Of a stretch of 62,017 nt of DNA, positions 16,631 through 24,639 are shown piece by piece. How positions within the stretch are numbered: the first letter of the stretch is position 1; every line of letters begins with the position of its first letter. The notes under the pieces are model-generated. The model saw only the letters and a program-made list of their open reading frames with translations, searched no databases and was not told the origin of the DNA. Origin of the DNA: an uncultured delta proteobacterium (lineage in GTDB: Bacteria; Desulfobacterota; Syntrophia; Syntrophales; Smithellaceae); assembly GCA_903907985.1 (NCBI GenBank), contig CAIVQG010000012.1:1-62017 (forward strand). Reading direction: 5' to 3'. Position numbers and translations under genes: made by a program.

Positions 16631-18199
16631 TTAGCTTCCCTTCTTGTCTTCTCCGGTCCGGTTTTCCTTTTGCATTTTCGCGGTGTGATCTTTTCCCAGA
16701 TAAAAATTAATCCAGGATGAAGTTTGATGCAAGTCCCAGTTACAGGGAGGGACGCAGCATTTCTCCAATTGCTCTTCCTCCCGGTGCTTTTTCAATCGGG
16801 CATATGCCCGGACATAAACGCATTTCTTCTTTCCGGGGTAAACTTCGCACCATCCCTCAAAACTGCCGCCGCAGGCCCCGTTGCGTTCATTTTTCGGGCA
16901 TTGCGATATCGGGCAGAGGTAGGCCAGGTCGATCAGGGCGCAATCACCGCAGTCCTTGCAGTCAAAGAGTACTGCTTTGGTTACGTGCTCCAGTTTGTGG
17001 AAAAGGCCTTCCATCTTTGTTCCTTCCACCGTACGGCAGATGCTTTTCATGAGTCCGTAAAGATTCTTTTGCGGTTCAAACATAAACTTATGGAAGAGCC
17101 GCGAAAATCCGTAAGTAGCTTCAATTTTAGCATCTAGTGGCCTGTATTGCCTCCCATTAGGGACATCCAGATTAAGGCCCGTCTCCGGATCACGCTCATA
17201 GTAATAAAATCCGCCGGGGATGGGATAATCGAAGTGGCGGACGAGATCGGCCCATTGGGGGGTGAGTTGCTCACCCTTGCGGATAATCTCTTCCACCTGT
17301 TCATATTTGATATTGTGCCCGCCGATATGGACTCCGGCAAAACCCATTCCTTTCATTATGGCATACATCCGGGCGGCGCGCAGAATTCTGGCACTTACTC
17401 CCTTATCCGAATCATTTCTTTCCCTTTCCAGTTCCGCCAGGAGTTTATCCGTGACGACAGAGCCAGGAAGATCGTTACGATTCATCTTTTGTGCTGCGCC
17501 GTACGGAAGAATATAAATATTTCCCATCAGTGGAATGTCGAGATCGTTTTGTTTCATGAAGAGAAGCACCTCATGAAGCTTTCGGGCATCGTATCCCAAT
17601 TGTGTCACGATGAACCGGGCGCCGGCCGCGACCTTTTTTTTCAGTTTGTAATACTGGGTCATCAGCTCCGCTTCGGTCGCCTTGAAGGGAGAGACGACAG
17701 CCCCCGGGAAGAAGTTGCCGGGTTGATGATGTACAGTTCCCTTAACTCCCGGATACGTCAGACCACGGTTCATGTCCGTTATCAATTGCAGGGTATGCAC
17801 CGGATCAAGATCGAATACCGGCGCTGGTCTCCCCTGAAAACCGGAGACGGGATAATCTCCGCTCATCACCAGCAGATTCCTGACGCCTGCGCGGTCGAGG
17901 GCGTAAAGTTCGCTTTCGATTTGGTTGCGGTTCTTGTCTTTGCAGGTAAAATGAACGAGCGGTTCGATACCAATCTGCAGAATTTCGCAGCCCATGAAAT
18001 CGGCGGACATGGCTGGTGTTCCTCCCGGATTGTCCGTAACGGTCAGGGCATGGATCTTTGCCCCGTCCTTGGCCTGCTTGGTCTGAGCCAATGCCTTTTC
18101 CTGGGCTGCTTCTCTTGCGCCTCGTCCCGGCACCAGTTCCCATGTGATACCGAACACACCGGAACTTAGTAGCGCCTCTTTAAAATTATTTTCCTGCAT
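16631..18199 (-). CDS. metF: Methylenetetrahydrofolate reductase fused to MTHFR C-terminal (MetV-like) domain
   Basis: 522 residues. Residues 1 to about 290 form the MetF TIM barrel, reducing 5,10-methylene-THF to 5-methyl-THF. Residues from about 300 to 500 are the cysteine-rich MTHFR C-terminal domain, with C-K-D-C-G-D-C, C-P-I-S-Q-C-P-K-N, G-A-C-G-G-S and C-V-Y-V-R-A-Y, probably binding zinc or Fe-S. In acetogens this second part is the separate MetV subunit; here both are one polypeptide. It may serve methionine synthesis or the methyl branch of the Wood-Ljungdahl pathway, in either direction. It appears monocistronic, with no folate genes adjacent in the window. Confidence 0.88.
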   Translation of the reverse strand: MQENNFKEALLSSGVFGITWELVPGRGAREAAQEKALAQTKQAKDGAKIHALTVTDNPGGTPAMSADFMGCEILQIGIEPLVHFTCKDKNRNQIESELYALDRAGVRNLLVMSGDYPVSGFQGRPAPVFDLDPVHTLQLITDMNRGLTYPGVKGTVHHQPGNFFPGAVVSPFKATEAELMTQYYKLKKKVAAGARFIVTQLGYDARKLHEVLLFMKQNDLDIPLMGNIYILPYGAAQKMNRNDLPGSVVTDKLLAELERERNDSDKGVSARILRAARMYAIMKGMGFAGVHIGGHNIKYEQVEEIIRKGEQLTPQWADLVRHFDYPIPGGFYYYERDPETGLNLDVPNGRQYRPLDAKIEATYGFSRLFHKFMFEPQKNLYGLMKSICRTVEGTKMEGLFHKLEHVTKAVLFDCKDCGDCALIDLAYLCPISQCPKNERNGACGGSFEGWCEVYPGKKKCVYVRAYARLKKHREEEQLEKCCVPPCNWDLHQTSSWINFYLGKDHTAKMQKENRTGEDKKGS

Positions 18200-18336
18200 A
18201 CATCAATTTTTCTTTCGGGTCATAATATTAAAGATGCCGCGATTTTCGTCTTGATTACCTGCTTTTAAAAAAGCCGGATCGTCCAGAATGAAGTGTGGAC
18301 ACCGAAAAAAATATCGCTGGCGTAAGTTATTGATTA

Positions 18337-18413
18337 TGGTGGGCGATGTGAGACTCGAACTCACGGCACCTGGCTTCGGAGGCCAGTACTCTATCCAACT
18401 GAGCTAATCGCCC
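18337..18413 (-). tRNA. tRNA-Arg (anticodon CCG)
   Basis: A complete cloverleaf on the minus strand. The acceptor arm GGGCGAT/ATCGCCC has a genome-encoded CCA. The D arm is GCTC/GAGT, and the anticodon stem CTGGC/GCCAG has loop CTCCGAA, so the anticodon is CCG. The T arm reads GTGAG-TTCGAGT-CTCAC. A TATAGT -10-like box lies just upstream (18428-18433). Confidence 0.96.
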
Positions 18414-18458
18414 TCGCGGCGGTTTGTACTATAGACTGCTGTAATACTCAATAAATAT

Positions 18459-18563
18459 TTAGGAGCCGTTACGAAATTATCTGTTATTTTTCTCTATTTC
18501 GTTACGGCTCATTATGCCATTTGCTATAATATTATGATTAGGTTGTTTTTGAACAACGGCTTA
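18459..18563 (+). repeat. Dispersed intergenic repeat, copy B
   Basis: The inverted counterpart of the repeat at 2302-2476. The 68-bp core 18496-18563 matches copy A in its two terminal boxes with 3 differences in 45 positions, and has a 23-bp spacer of equal length but only about half identity. The closing box TTAGGAGCCGTTAC (18459-18472) is also shared. Boxes 18463-18477 and 18496-18510 form a near-perfect inverted repeat (GAGCCGTTACGAAAT and its partner), so the RNA could fold into a hairpin. The copy lies 46 bp from tRNA-Arg. Confidence 0.7.
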
Positions 18564-18873
18564 TCAGGTAATTCTAATCTCCATTGCGCGCTATCTTTGC
18601 TGGTTCTAAGTCGGCTTCTTCCGTGTATGTATAAAGCGTGACATCGCGCCAACTTGAGGTGGTCGGGTTATTAGGTTATACAAGCGGTTTTAAATTGGAG
18701 TCCCATTGCCGCCGCGATTCATGCAATAAGCTTTGTAAGAAATTTATAATCATGATTTGGGCTATCCATACGGCATCCACAAAACGGGCAGTCAATATCT
18801 TTTCTATCAATTAGTTGCAGTTCCTCAATAAATTTGCTATTTTCCGTCCATAGTAAGGGGAATAAGATTCATT
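18564..18873. other. Gene-free stretch before the amidase gene
   Basis: About 310 bp without a convincing gene or RNA fold. The last 30 bp supply the ribosome site (AAGGGGAATAAG) of the amidase. I see nothing else that can be assigned. Confidence 0.4.
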
Positions 18874-20454
18874 ATGAAAATTAGATATGTTCTGATCATC
18901 CTTGGTGTAATTTTTGTATCGGCAAATATCTCCAGTGCTGCGGAAATACGTAGTGTCCGTCATTGGGCAGCACCGGATCATACAAGGGTTGTCATCGATG
19001 TCGGCAGTGAACCATCTTTTGAAATTCAGGAAGGTGAAAACTTGCTTGTTTTGAATTTCAAGGAAGGGGTGAGCGGACCGGCATTACCGGCGGAAATATT
19101 GATCAACAAACCCGGTATTAAAAAAGTCATTACCCGTGCAATACCAGGATCTGTTAAAGTTGAATTTATTCTTGATAAATATTTAAAAACCCAGGTTTTC
19201 ACATTAAAGCAATTTCAGGATAAACCGGACCGTGTGGTGGTGGATATTTTTTTACAACAAGTTTCCGCCCCAGAAATAATTAAAGAGCCATCAGCCAAAA
19301 TCAAAAAGAAAAAAATTATTGTCATCGATCCAGGGCACGGCGGTGATGATCCCGGTGCAGTCGGGAAAAAGGGAACTTATGAAAAAAACATAGTGCTCGC
19401 CATCAGCCGGGAAATTAAAAAAGCTATGAATAAGGTTCCGGGATACAGGGCAGTGCTGACCCGCGATGGTGATTACTATGTTTCCTTCAGCAAAAGGCTA
19501 CAGACAGCTAAAGATTTAAATGCCAGCCTCTTTATCAGCGTCCATGCCGATGCCGCCCGGAATCGCCAGGCCAAGGGAAGTTCCGTTTATTGTCTTTCCA
19601 CGGGAGCCGCCAGCAATGAGGCTGCCAAACTGTTGGCTAAAAATGAAAACTTATCCGACATTATAGGTGGTGTTCCTAATGGCGAAGGTAAAGCCGACTC
19701 TGATCAGATCATCTTGAATATGTTTCAGACCAACACGATAAACATGTCTAAAACTTATGCCGGTAATTTGATGCACCAATTGAATGAAGTCAACTGCCTG
19801 AAATACAAAAGCGTTCAGGAAGCTCCCTTTCGCGTATTAAAATTACCGGATATCCCGGCCGTATTGATCGAAACGGCATACATTTCCAATAGAGAAGAAG
19901 AAAGATTATTGAAAAACGGTAATTTCCAGAAAAAGCTGGCATTGGCTGTAGTCTCTTCGGCAGTGGAATACTTATCCGGTACCGCATCAATTGCTCAGGG
20001 TAGCGATGCTGTTGATGTCAGTGCTAAAAAGATTGTCCGCGGTGGGGAAAAACCACCGGAACGCGTCAACGAAGTTAAAGAGATAATTACCACTCACTAC
20101 AAAGTGAAACGGGGGGATACAATTTATTCCATAGCACAGCTTTTTAATACTAAAGTAGCTGTCCTCTTAAAATTGAATAATCAGAAAATTGACGATACTC
20201 TATTGGTGGGCCAGAAAATATTAGTGCCCGTAAATAAAAATTTGCAGGATGTTACGTCAGGCAGCAATGTCTCCAGTAATGTCGGTAAGCTTAATGAGGC
20301 CAAACGATTATCCCGGATTTACACAGTCAAAAAAGGAGACACCGTTTTTTCTTTAGCAAAGAGTAATGCTATAAAAATGGATGAATTGCTTAAACTCAAC
20401 AACATGAAAGATTCTGATCCTTTGCTATTGGGGCAGAAGATAAGATTGCCCTAG
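18874..20454 (+). CDS. amiC: N-acetylmuramoyl-L-alanine amidase (AMIN + Amidase_3 + two LysM)
   Basis: 526 residues. A signal peptide (about 1-22) leads into an AMIN domain (about 25-125) that directs AmiC-type amidases to the septum or peptidoglycan. The zinc amidase_3 domain follows (about 148-365: V-I-D-P-G-H-G-G-D-D-P-G, then S-V-H-A-D-A and L-I-E-T-A-Y-I-S-N). Two LysM modules are at about 408-452 (Y-K-V-K-R-G-D-T-I-Y-S-I-A) and 482-526. It cleaves the lactyl-amide bond of peptidoglycan in the periplasm during cell separation. The C-terminal LysM pair is a variation on E. coli AmiC, which lacks LysM. It has its own promoter region and no co-transcribed partner. Confidence 0.92.
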   Translation: MKIRYVLIILGVIFVSANISSAAEIRSVRHWAAPDHTRVVIDVGSEPSFEIQEGENLLVLNFKEGVSGPALPAEILINKPGIKKVITRAIPGSVKVEFILDKYLKTQVFTLKQFQDKPDRVVVDIFLQQVSAPEIIKEPSAKIKKKKIIVIDPGHGGDDPGAVGKKGTYEKNIVLAISREIKKAMNKVPGYRAVLTRDGDYYVSFSKRLQTAKDLNASLFISVHADAARNRQAKGSSVYCLSTGAASNEAAKLLAKNENLSDIIGGVPNGEGKADSDQIILNMFQTNTINMSKTYAGNLMHQLNEVNCLKYKSVQEAPFRVLKLPDIPAVLIETAYISNREEERLLKNGNFQKKLALAVVSSAVEYLSGTASIAQGSDAVDVSAKKIVRGGEKPPERVNEVKEIITTHYKVKRGDTIYSIAQLFNTKVAVLLKLNNQKIDDTLLVGQKILVPVNKNLQDVTSGSNVSSNVGKLNEAKRLSRIYTVKKGDTVFSLAKSNAIKMDELLKLNNMKDSDPLLLGQKIRLP

Positions 20455-20718
20455 CAGTCTGTTGACCGGGGGCACATTCTTGCATGGAGGAGCAATCATA
20501 TTTACGCATATTCCTTGCCGGAAAAAACCGAAGACTTATCTGCGGAGCCTGCCCTGAGCATAGCAAAATGGTCTGCTGCTGTTCTCGCTGCTCGATCAAC
20601 ATGTGCCTTGCAGCTAAACCTTTGCTTACCACCACCACGGCAACTTCAGGTGATTAGGGTGTTTGAACAGGGTGCAAGCCAATGGTTTTTCAACACGTCA
20701 GTAGATGGATAAAAATCT

Positions 20719-21288
20719 ATGCGATTATTTAATCCCGCTGTTGCGGGACGAGCGTTAATTAAACGTAGCTTGCGGCGATATAACGATGTTCACTTCATAC
20801 CTCGACGGCTTGCTGTGAGGTGGTTGATTAAATTAATCAGTGCATTCACCATCTTTATTTGTTTGGCCGGAATTGCTTTTGCTGATTATCCCGGCCTGGT
20901 ATTTGATTGGCAGCCATTTGTTGTCAAGAATCATCTGGAGTTGAATCAGCCCTGGGATAATATCATGCCGGAAAATTTATCTGCTTACAAAGGAATACGA
21001 GGACAATTTGATTATATAGATGACTTATCGCCCAGTGATTTAAAGACAATTAGTTATCCTTCGGAGGTAAATATTAAAAAATCTGCTCTCAGTAACATCA
21101 AGGTCACTTTTTCCCCGGTTGATTCTTTTATGCTGCCGGGCGATGAAATCTCCTCGAGAGGTAAGGATGGAAAGCTGTTTAGGGTAACTAGGACATTACC
21201 TTCCTTGTTTAGAAATCCTTCCCAGGAAATGACGCTGGAAACGATTAAATTAATTGAACCGCAAATAAACCTGGGGTTTGAATTTTAA
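20719..21288 (+). CDS. Hypothetical exported protein
   Basis: 189 residues from the first ATG, of unknown family. A typical signal peptide begins near residue 33 (V-R-W-L-I-K-L-I-S-A-F-T-I-F-I-C-L-A-G-I-A-F-A). The real start may therefore be GTG 20815, giving about 157 residues; neither start has a strong ribosome site. The mature part has no Cys and looks beta-rich. A 14-bp perfect inverted repeat follows 36 bp after the stop and probably ends the transcript. No functional clue comes from its neighbours. Confidence 0.55.
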   Translation: MRLFNPAVAGRALIKRSLRRYNDVHFIPRRLAVRWLIKLISAFTIFICLAGIAFADYPGLVFDWQPFVVKNHLELNQPWDNIMPENLSAYKGIRGQFDYIDDLSPSDLKTISYPSEVNIKKSALSNIKVTFSPVDSFMLPGDEISSRGKDGKLFRVTRTLPSLFRNPSQEMTLETIKLIEPQINLGFEF

Positions 21289-21324
21289 AAAAGAATTATT
21301 TTTTCGGCTTGATATATTTATCCC

Positions 21325-21363
21325 AGATTACGCAATAGAAATCTTATGCCTATTGCGTAATCT
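21325..21363 (+). terminator. Perfect 14-bp inverted repeat after the exported orphan
   Basis: AGATTACGCAATAG (21325-21338) and its exact complement at 21350-21363 enclose an 11-base loop. The downstream tract is only moderately T-rich (TGGTTTAAAT), so it may be a weak terminator or an RNA-stabilising hairpin. Confidence 0.5.
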
Positions 21364-21395
21364 TGGTTTAAATACAGTGCCGGAAAAATAATTGA

Positions 21396-21755
21396 ATGTC
21401 CCTTTACTCAAACAAAGTAAGTCGCCCTGCCGGCGATTCACTGACAACATGGAAGGCTATTATGGCCAGTGGTATGTGTGAAATAATGGAAACGGCTTGT
21501 CGGGGAATGCTGGATTATACGTTTCTGGGCGGCGCCCAAATTGATATGTACTGGAATTTCAACTCGACGAGAGTTGGTACCGACCATCAAAAACCGAAAG
21601 TCCGTTTTCCCGGCAGCGTCGGTGCTAACGACTTTGCTTCCTTCTGCTGGCGCATGATGGTCATGACACCGCTGGATTCCAAGCGCTTTGTAGAAAAGGT
21701 GAGTTACTGCTTGCGTGATGTTATTGATCCCTATCGTTATGTAATCGGTAGATAA
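21396..21755 (+). pseudogene. CoA-transferase subunit B (GctB-like) fragment
   Basis: 119 residues match only the middle of glutaconate/3-oxoacid CoA-transferase B subunits: D-Y-x-F-L-G-G-A-Q-I-D-x-Y, N-S-T, K-P-K-V-R-F-P-G-S-x-G-A-N-D and R-F-V-E-K-V. Full-length subunits are about 250 residues. Here the N-terminal domain is absent, the family's usual N-I-N-S-T reads N-F-N-S-T with W for G before it, and the C-terminus diverges abruptly after F-V-E-K-V. No A subunit lies nearby. It is best read as a decayed remnant of an acyl-CoA metabolism locus, matching the acyl-CoA dehydrogenase relic at 31.0-31.4 kb. Confidence 0.6.
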
Positions 21756-21781
21756 GTCAATGGAGCAGATAGTTAAAATTT

Positions 21782-21820
21782 AGAGAGCCATAGCTGGTTA
21801 ACGACTATGGCTCTCTTTTT
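21782..21820. terminator. Bidirectional terminator between the CoA-transferase relic and acuI
   Basis: AGAGAGCCATAG (21782-21793) pairs perfectly with CTATGGCTCTCT (21805-21816) and is followed by TTTTATT on the plus strand. An A-rich run (AAAATTT) on the other side serves the convergent acuI transcript less well. Confidence 0.85.
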
Positions 21821-21853
21821 ATTGAACTTGCTTACGTTTGCTTTCCGCGATGG

Positions 21854-22861
21854 TCATTTATTTAAATCAACAAGCAGACGCCCGCGAACTCTACCGGCAA
21901 CAATATCGGCTGCTGCCGCCGGTAAATCGCTAAGTGATATGGCCTTGGAATTAATTGCTTCCAGAGCTTTGGCCGGAAGATCTTTAGCCAGACGCTTCCA
22001 GGCGATTTTACGTTTCTCAATGGGGCACATAACAGAATCCACTCCGCGTAAACTGACTCCGCGCAAAATAAAGGGCATAACCGTTGTGGTTAAATCGAAC
22101 CCGCCGGCAAGTCCGCAATTGGCAATGCAACCCAGGTAATCCATTTCGGCTAGAACCCGGGAGAGGACTTTACTTCCTACGGTATCTATTGCTCCCATCC
22201 AGCGCTGGGTTTCCAGCGGTCGGGGGAGCTCATTCCACTGCGGCCCTCCCACAAATTCCGTTGCACCAAGAGAGCGCAAATAGTCGTGCGTGTTTTCCTG
22301 CCCGGGAGCAGTAAGTGCCGCAACACGATAGCCCAGCGACCCCAGAATGGCGACAGCAATACTCCCCACACCGCCGGACGCGCCGGTGACCAGAACGGTT
22401 CCTTTATCCGGGGTAATTCCTGCTTCTTCCAGGGTCATAACACAGAGCATTGCCGTAAAACCGGCTGTTCCGATCATCATCGTCATTTTTGTGTCCATCC
22501 CTTCCGGAAGGGGAACAAGCCATTCTGATTTGACGCTGGCTTTCTGTGTATAGCCGCCCCAGTAACGCTCACCGACACTCCAACCGGTCAGAACAACCTT
22601 ATCGCCTCTTTTATAAAGAGGAGATAAAGATTCCAGGACGGTTCCGGACAAATCGATTCCCGGTACCATTGGAAACTCGCGGACAATTTTACCAACGCCG
22701 GCAATAGCCATGCCGTCTTTATAATTTAAAGATGAATAATCTACCGCCACAAGAACATCCCCTTCGGGCAGATCATCAACAGTCAGGTTCTCGATGGCAT
22801 GACTGGTTTTACTATCTTCTTGTCTTAATACGAGCGCTTTGAATGTTTCTTTGGACATCAT
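21854..22861 (-). CDS. acuI: Acrylyl-CoA reductase (AcuI/YhdH family)
   Basis: 335 residues of the zinc-free MDR family, NADPH-dependent. AcuI reduces acryloyl-CoA to propionyl-CoA; YhdH is its E. coli counterpart. Marks are S-S-L-N-Y-K-D-G-M-A near residue 43, P-G-I-D-L-S-G-T-V and the Rossmann block V-L-V-T-G-A-S-G-G-V-G-S-I-A near residue 157. The start overlaps the stop of the upstream OsmC-like selenoprotein gene by four bases (ATGA), so the two are translationally coupled. This suggests a shared role in detoxifying electrophiles such as acryloyl-CoA or peroxides. Confidence 0.9.
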   Translation of the reverse strand: MMSKETFKALVLRQEDSKTSHAIENLTVDDLPEGDVLVAVDYSSLNYKDGMAIAGVGKIVREFPMVPGIDLSGTVLESLSPLYKRGDKVVLTGWSVGERYWGGYTQKASVKSEWLVPLPEGMDTKMTMMIGTAGFTAMLCVMTLEEAGITPDKGTVLVTGASGGVGSIAVAILGSLGYRVAALTAPGQENTHDYLRSLGATEFVGGPQWNELPRPLETQRWMGAIDTVGSKVLSRVLAEMDYLGCIANCGLAGGFDLTTTVMPFILRGVSLRGVDSVMCPIEKRKIAWKRLAKDLPAKALEAINSKAISLSDLPAAAADIVAGRVRGRLLVDLNK

Positions 22862-23340
22862 AATTTCTCCTTCCTGATGATATCTTCGATTACCAGATTA
22901 TCTTTAATATCAATACATCCGATTATGCTTTGTGCGGCGGGGCATAATTTTATATAAGATGAAAAAACTTCTTCTGCCTCATCGTTTTTTTCCGCCGGTA
23001 TTTTTAGATGATATGTAACTCGAATTTTTGTGATTTTCAGGACATTGCTTATATTTTCAACATCACCTTCGACATCTGCCCAGTAGCGGTCTTCAAATGT
23101 TGCAATTTTTTTCCCGGCCAGTCCCGCGGCCAGCGTTCCCATCATTCAGGCGGCCGTCGCTGCGATAATATGGTCGAGGGTAGCAGCATGTTCCACTTCC
23201 GGTTCAACCTTATAAAATTTTTTTATTCCACCGTGGACTCCATAATAGACGGGTTCATTAAATCCCTCAATTAATGCCTTTCTTGTCGGCCCCTTTTCTC
23301 GAACAATCTTAATCTTGGATACATGGACAATTTCTCCCAT
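22858..23340 (-). CDS. OsmC-family protein with in-frame UGA (predicted selenoprotein)
   Basis: Reading the TGA at 23146-23148 as selenocysteine gives one 160-residue OsmC-like protein instead of two half-ORFs of 64 and 95 residues in the same frame. The UGA codon is residue 65, in A-A-T-A-A-U-M-M-G, precisely where OsmC/Ohr proteins carry their peroxidatic Cys. The second family Cys is present as L-C-P at residue 133, with a further Cys at 142. OsmC proteins reduce organic or inorganic hydroperoxides using thiols. A bSECIS-like hairpin follows the UGA. The gene overlaps acuI by four bases. The alternative, a nonsense mutation exactly at the catalytic Cys with both halves perfectly kept, is less likely. 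Confidence 0.82.
23114..23148 (-). promoter_or_regulatory. Bacterial SECIS-like hairpin after the UGA codon
   Basis: On the minus strand, 12 nt after the UGA (23148-23146), CUGGCC (23133-23128) pairs with GGCCGG (23119-23114, one G-U). It encloses the eight-base loop GCGGGACU, which begins with G. Distance and loop fit the general bSECIS rule (apical loop roughly 16-37 nt past the UGA with a G among its first bases), which SelB recognises. Confidence 0.6.
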
Positions 23341-23469
23341 ATTGTGCCTCCCGTTGTTTTCAGGTTTAAAGGAAAGTAATTCAACGAATAAAACGCAGCC
23401 TATGCTTCTTTCCCGATAATTATAGCATGGTCAAAGGGGTAAAGACAAATAAATCTATTGTTTGTCCAA

Positions 23470-24393
23470 TTACACTGTTTTAGTTTTTCTCTGGTAATAG
23501 TAGCGAAGCGGTATAACAAGGCCGAAGAAGGGGATCACATACATAGCAGCGACCAATGGTTCCACAGGGCCGAAAAACTGCGAGGAAAAAACAATTACCA
23601 ATACATAATTCATGTTTCCCAACATGATTGTGCCGGCCACTTGATTTTCCACCGAACTTTTCCGGAAAAAGAAAATTCCAATGACATAATATATGACCGA
23701 CAGCACAATGGCCACGACAGTTGCCATAATTATAATGTGGGGTTCTTTTTTGAAAAAAGGCGCATATCGGCAGAAAACACCCAGATTGATAACGGCAAAG
23801 AGCGCTAGAGAAATGGGAAACTGCCTTTTCATTAAAGGTGCGAGCAAGCCGGGTGTCAGGCGTCGCAGTGCCTCAACAGCTAAAATGGGGACAAAAATAA
23901 CCAGCGCCAGCATGCGGATCATGCCGAAAAAAGAAATTTCCACGTGCGAAACGGTGACAATTCGAATGAGGGCAGGTAGCGTGAAGGGCGCCAGGGCCGA
24001 GGTGATGACAACAACGACAAGGACAAGAGAGCTGTTACCTTTTACCATATTAGATATAAACGGAGCCACAACGCCGGTGGATACACCTGTTAAAAGTAAG
24101 GCGGACAGAGCATAAGCCGGGGCAAAATAATTAAAAATAGAAAACAGAATGATAGGCAGAATGAGGAGTTTCATGATTGTGAACATCATAATTTGTCTGC
24201 TATGACCTTTGAGGGCATCCCAGACAGAGATTAGTTCGATGGAAAGAAAACTGAGAAAAAAATTGGCCATCAAACAGTATATGGGCAGAGTTTGGAATAA
24301 AGAACTGAAATCAGGATAAATAATGGCGATGGCCATGGAAGAAAAGATCACAATGACCAGCAGGATATCGTTTACAAGAAATGGTAGTTGCAT
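23470..24393 (-). CDS. BASS/SBF-like transporter family membrane protein
   Basis: 307 residues with about nine to ten hydrophobic segments. The middle region (L-L-L-T-G-V-S-T-G-V-V-A-P-F-I-S-N-M near residue 99, then S-A-L-A-P-F-T-L-P) matches the bile acid:sodium symporter superfamily, in which two crossed helices bind Na+ and a small organic acid. The substrate is unknown. It lies 130 bp upstream of the OsmC-like gene on the same strand and could share its transcript. Confidence 0.72.
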   Translation of the reverse strand: MQLPFLVNDILLVIVIFSSMAIAIIYPDFSSLFQTLPIYCLMANFFLSFLSIELISVWDALKGHSRQIMMFTIMKLLILPIILFSIFNYFAPAYALSALLLTGVSTGVVAPFISNMVKGNSSLVLVVVVITSALAPFTLPALIRIVTVSHVEISFFGMIRMLALVIFVPILAVEALRRLTPGLLAPLMKRQFPISLALFAVINLGVFCRYAPFFKKEPHIIIMATVVAIVLSVIYYVIGIFFFRKSSVENQVAGTIMLGNMNYVLVIVFSSQFFGPVEPLVAAMYVIPFFGLVIPLRYYYQRKTKTV

Positions 24394-24639
24394 GTCTCAG
24401 GAATAGCAGAGAGCAGTTATCTTATCAACCTGAATTTATAGCGTATTACGAAGCAGATGATTCTGCGACATCAAAAAAAAGTTTTTTGATCATTGGTGGG
24501 CGCGAAGCAACGGGAAATATTTATGCATCTTCTCGGCGATTGGGAACGGGGATTTCTCCCTGGGGTCGCCATGACTAAATAGTATTTGTTATCATTTGAC
24601 TTGATGTTCCGTAAAAAATTAATTAAAAGAATTAGCAAT

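Noticed and set aside
17147-18169. 340-codon open frame antisense to metF
   Set aside because: Its length follows from the codon usage of the real gene on the other strand; it has no family match or ribosome site.
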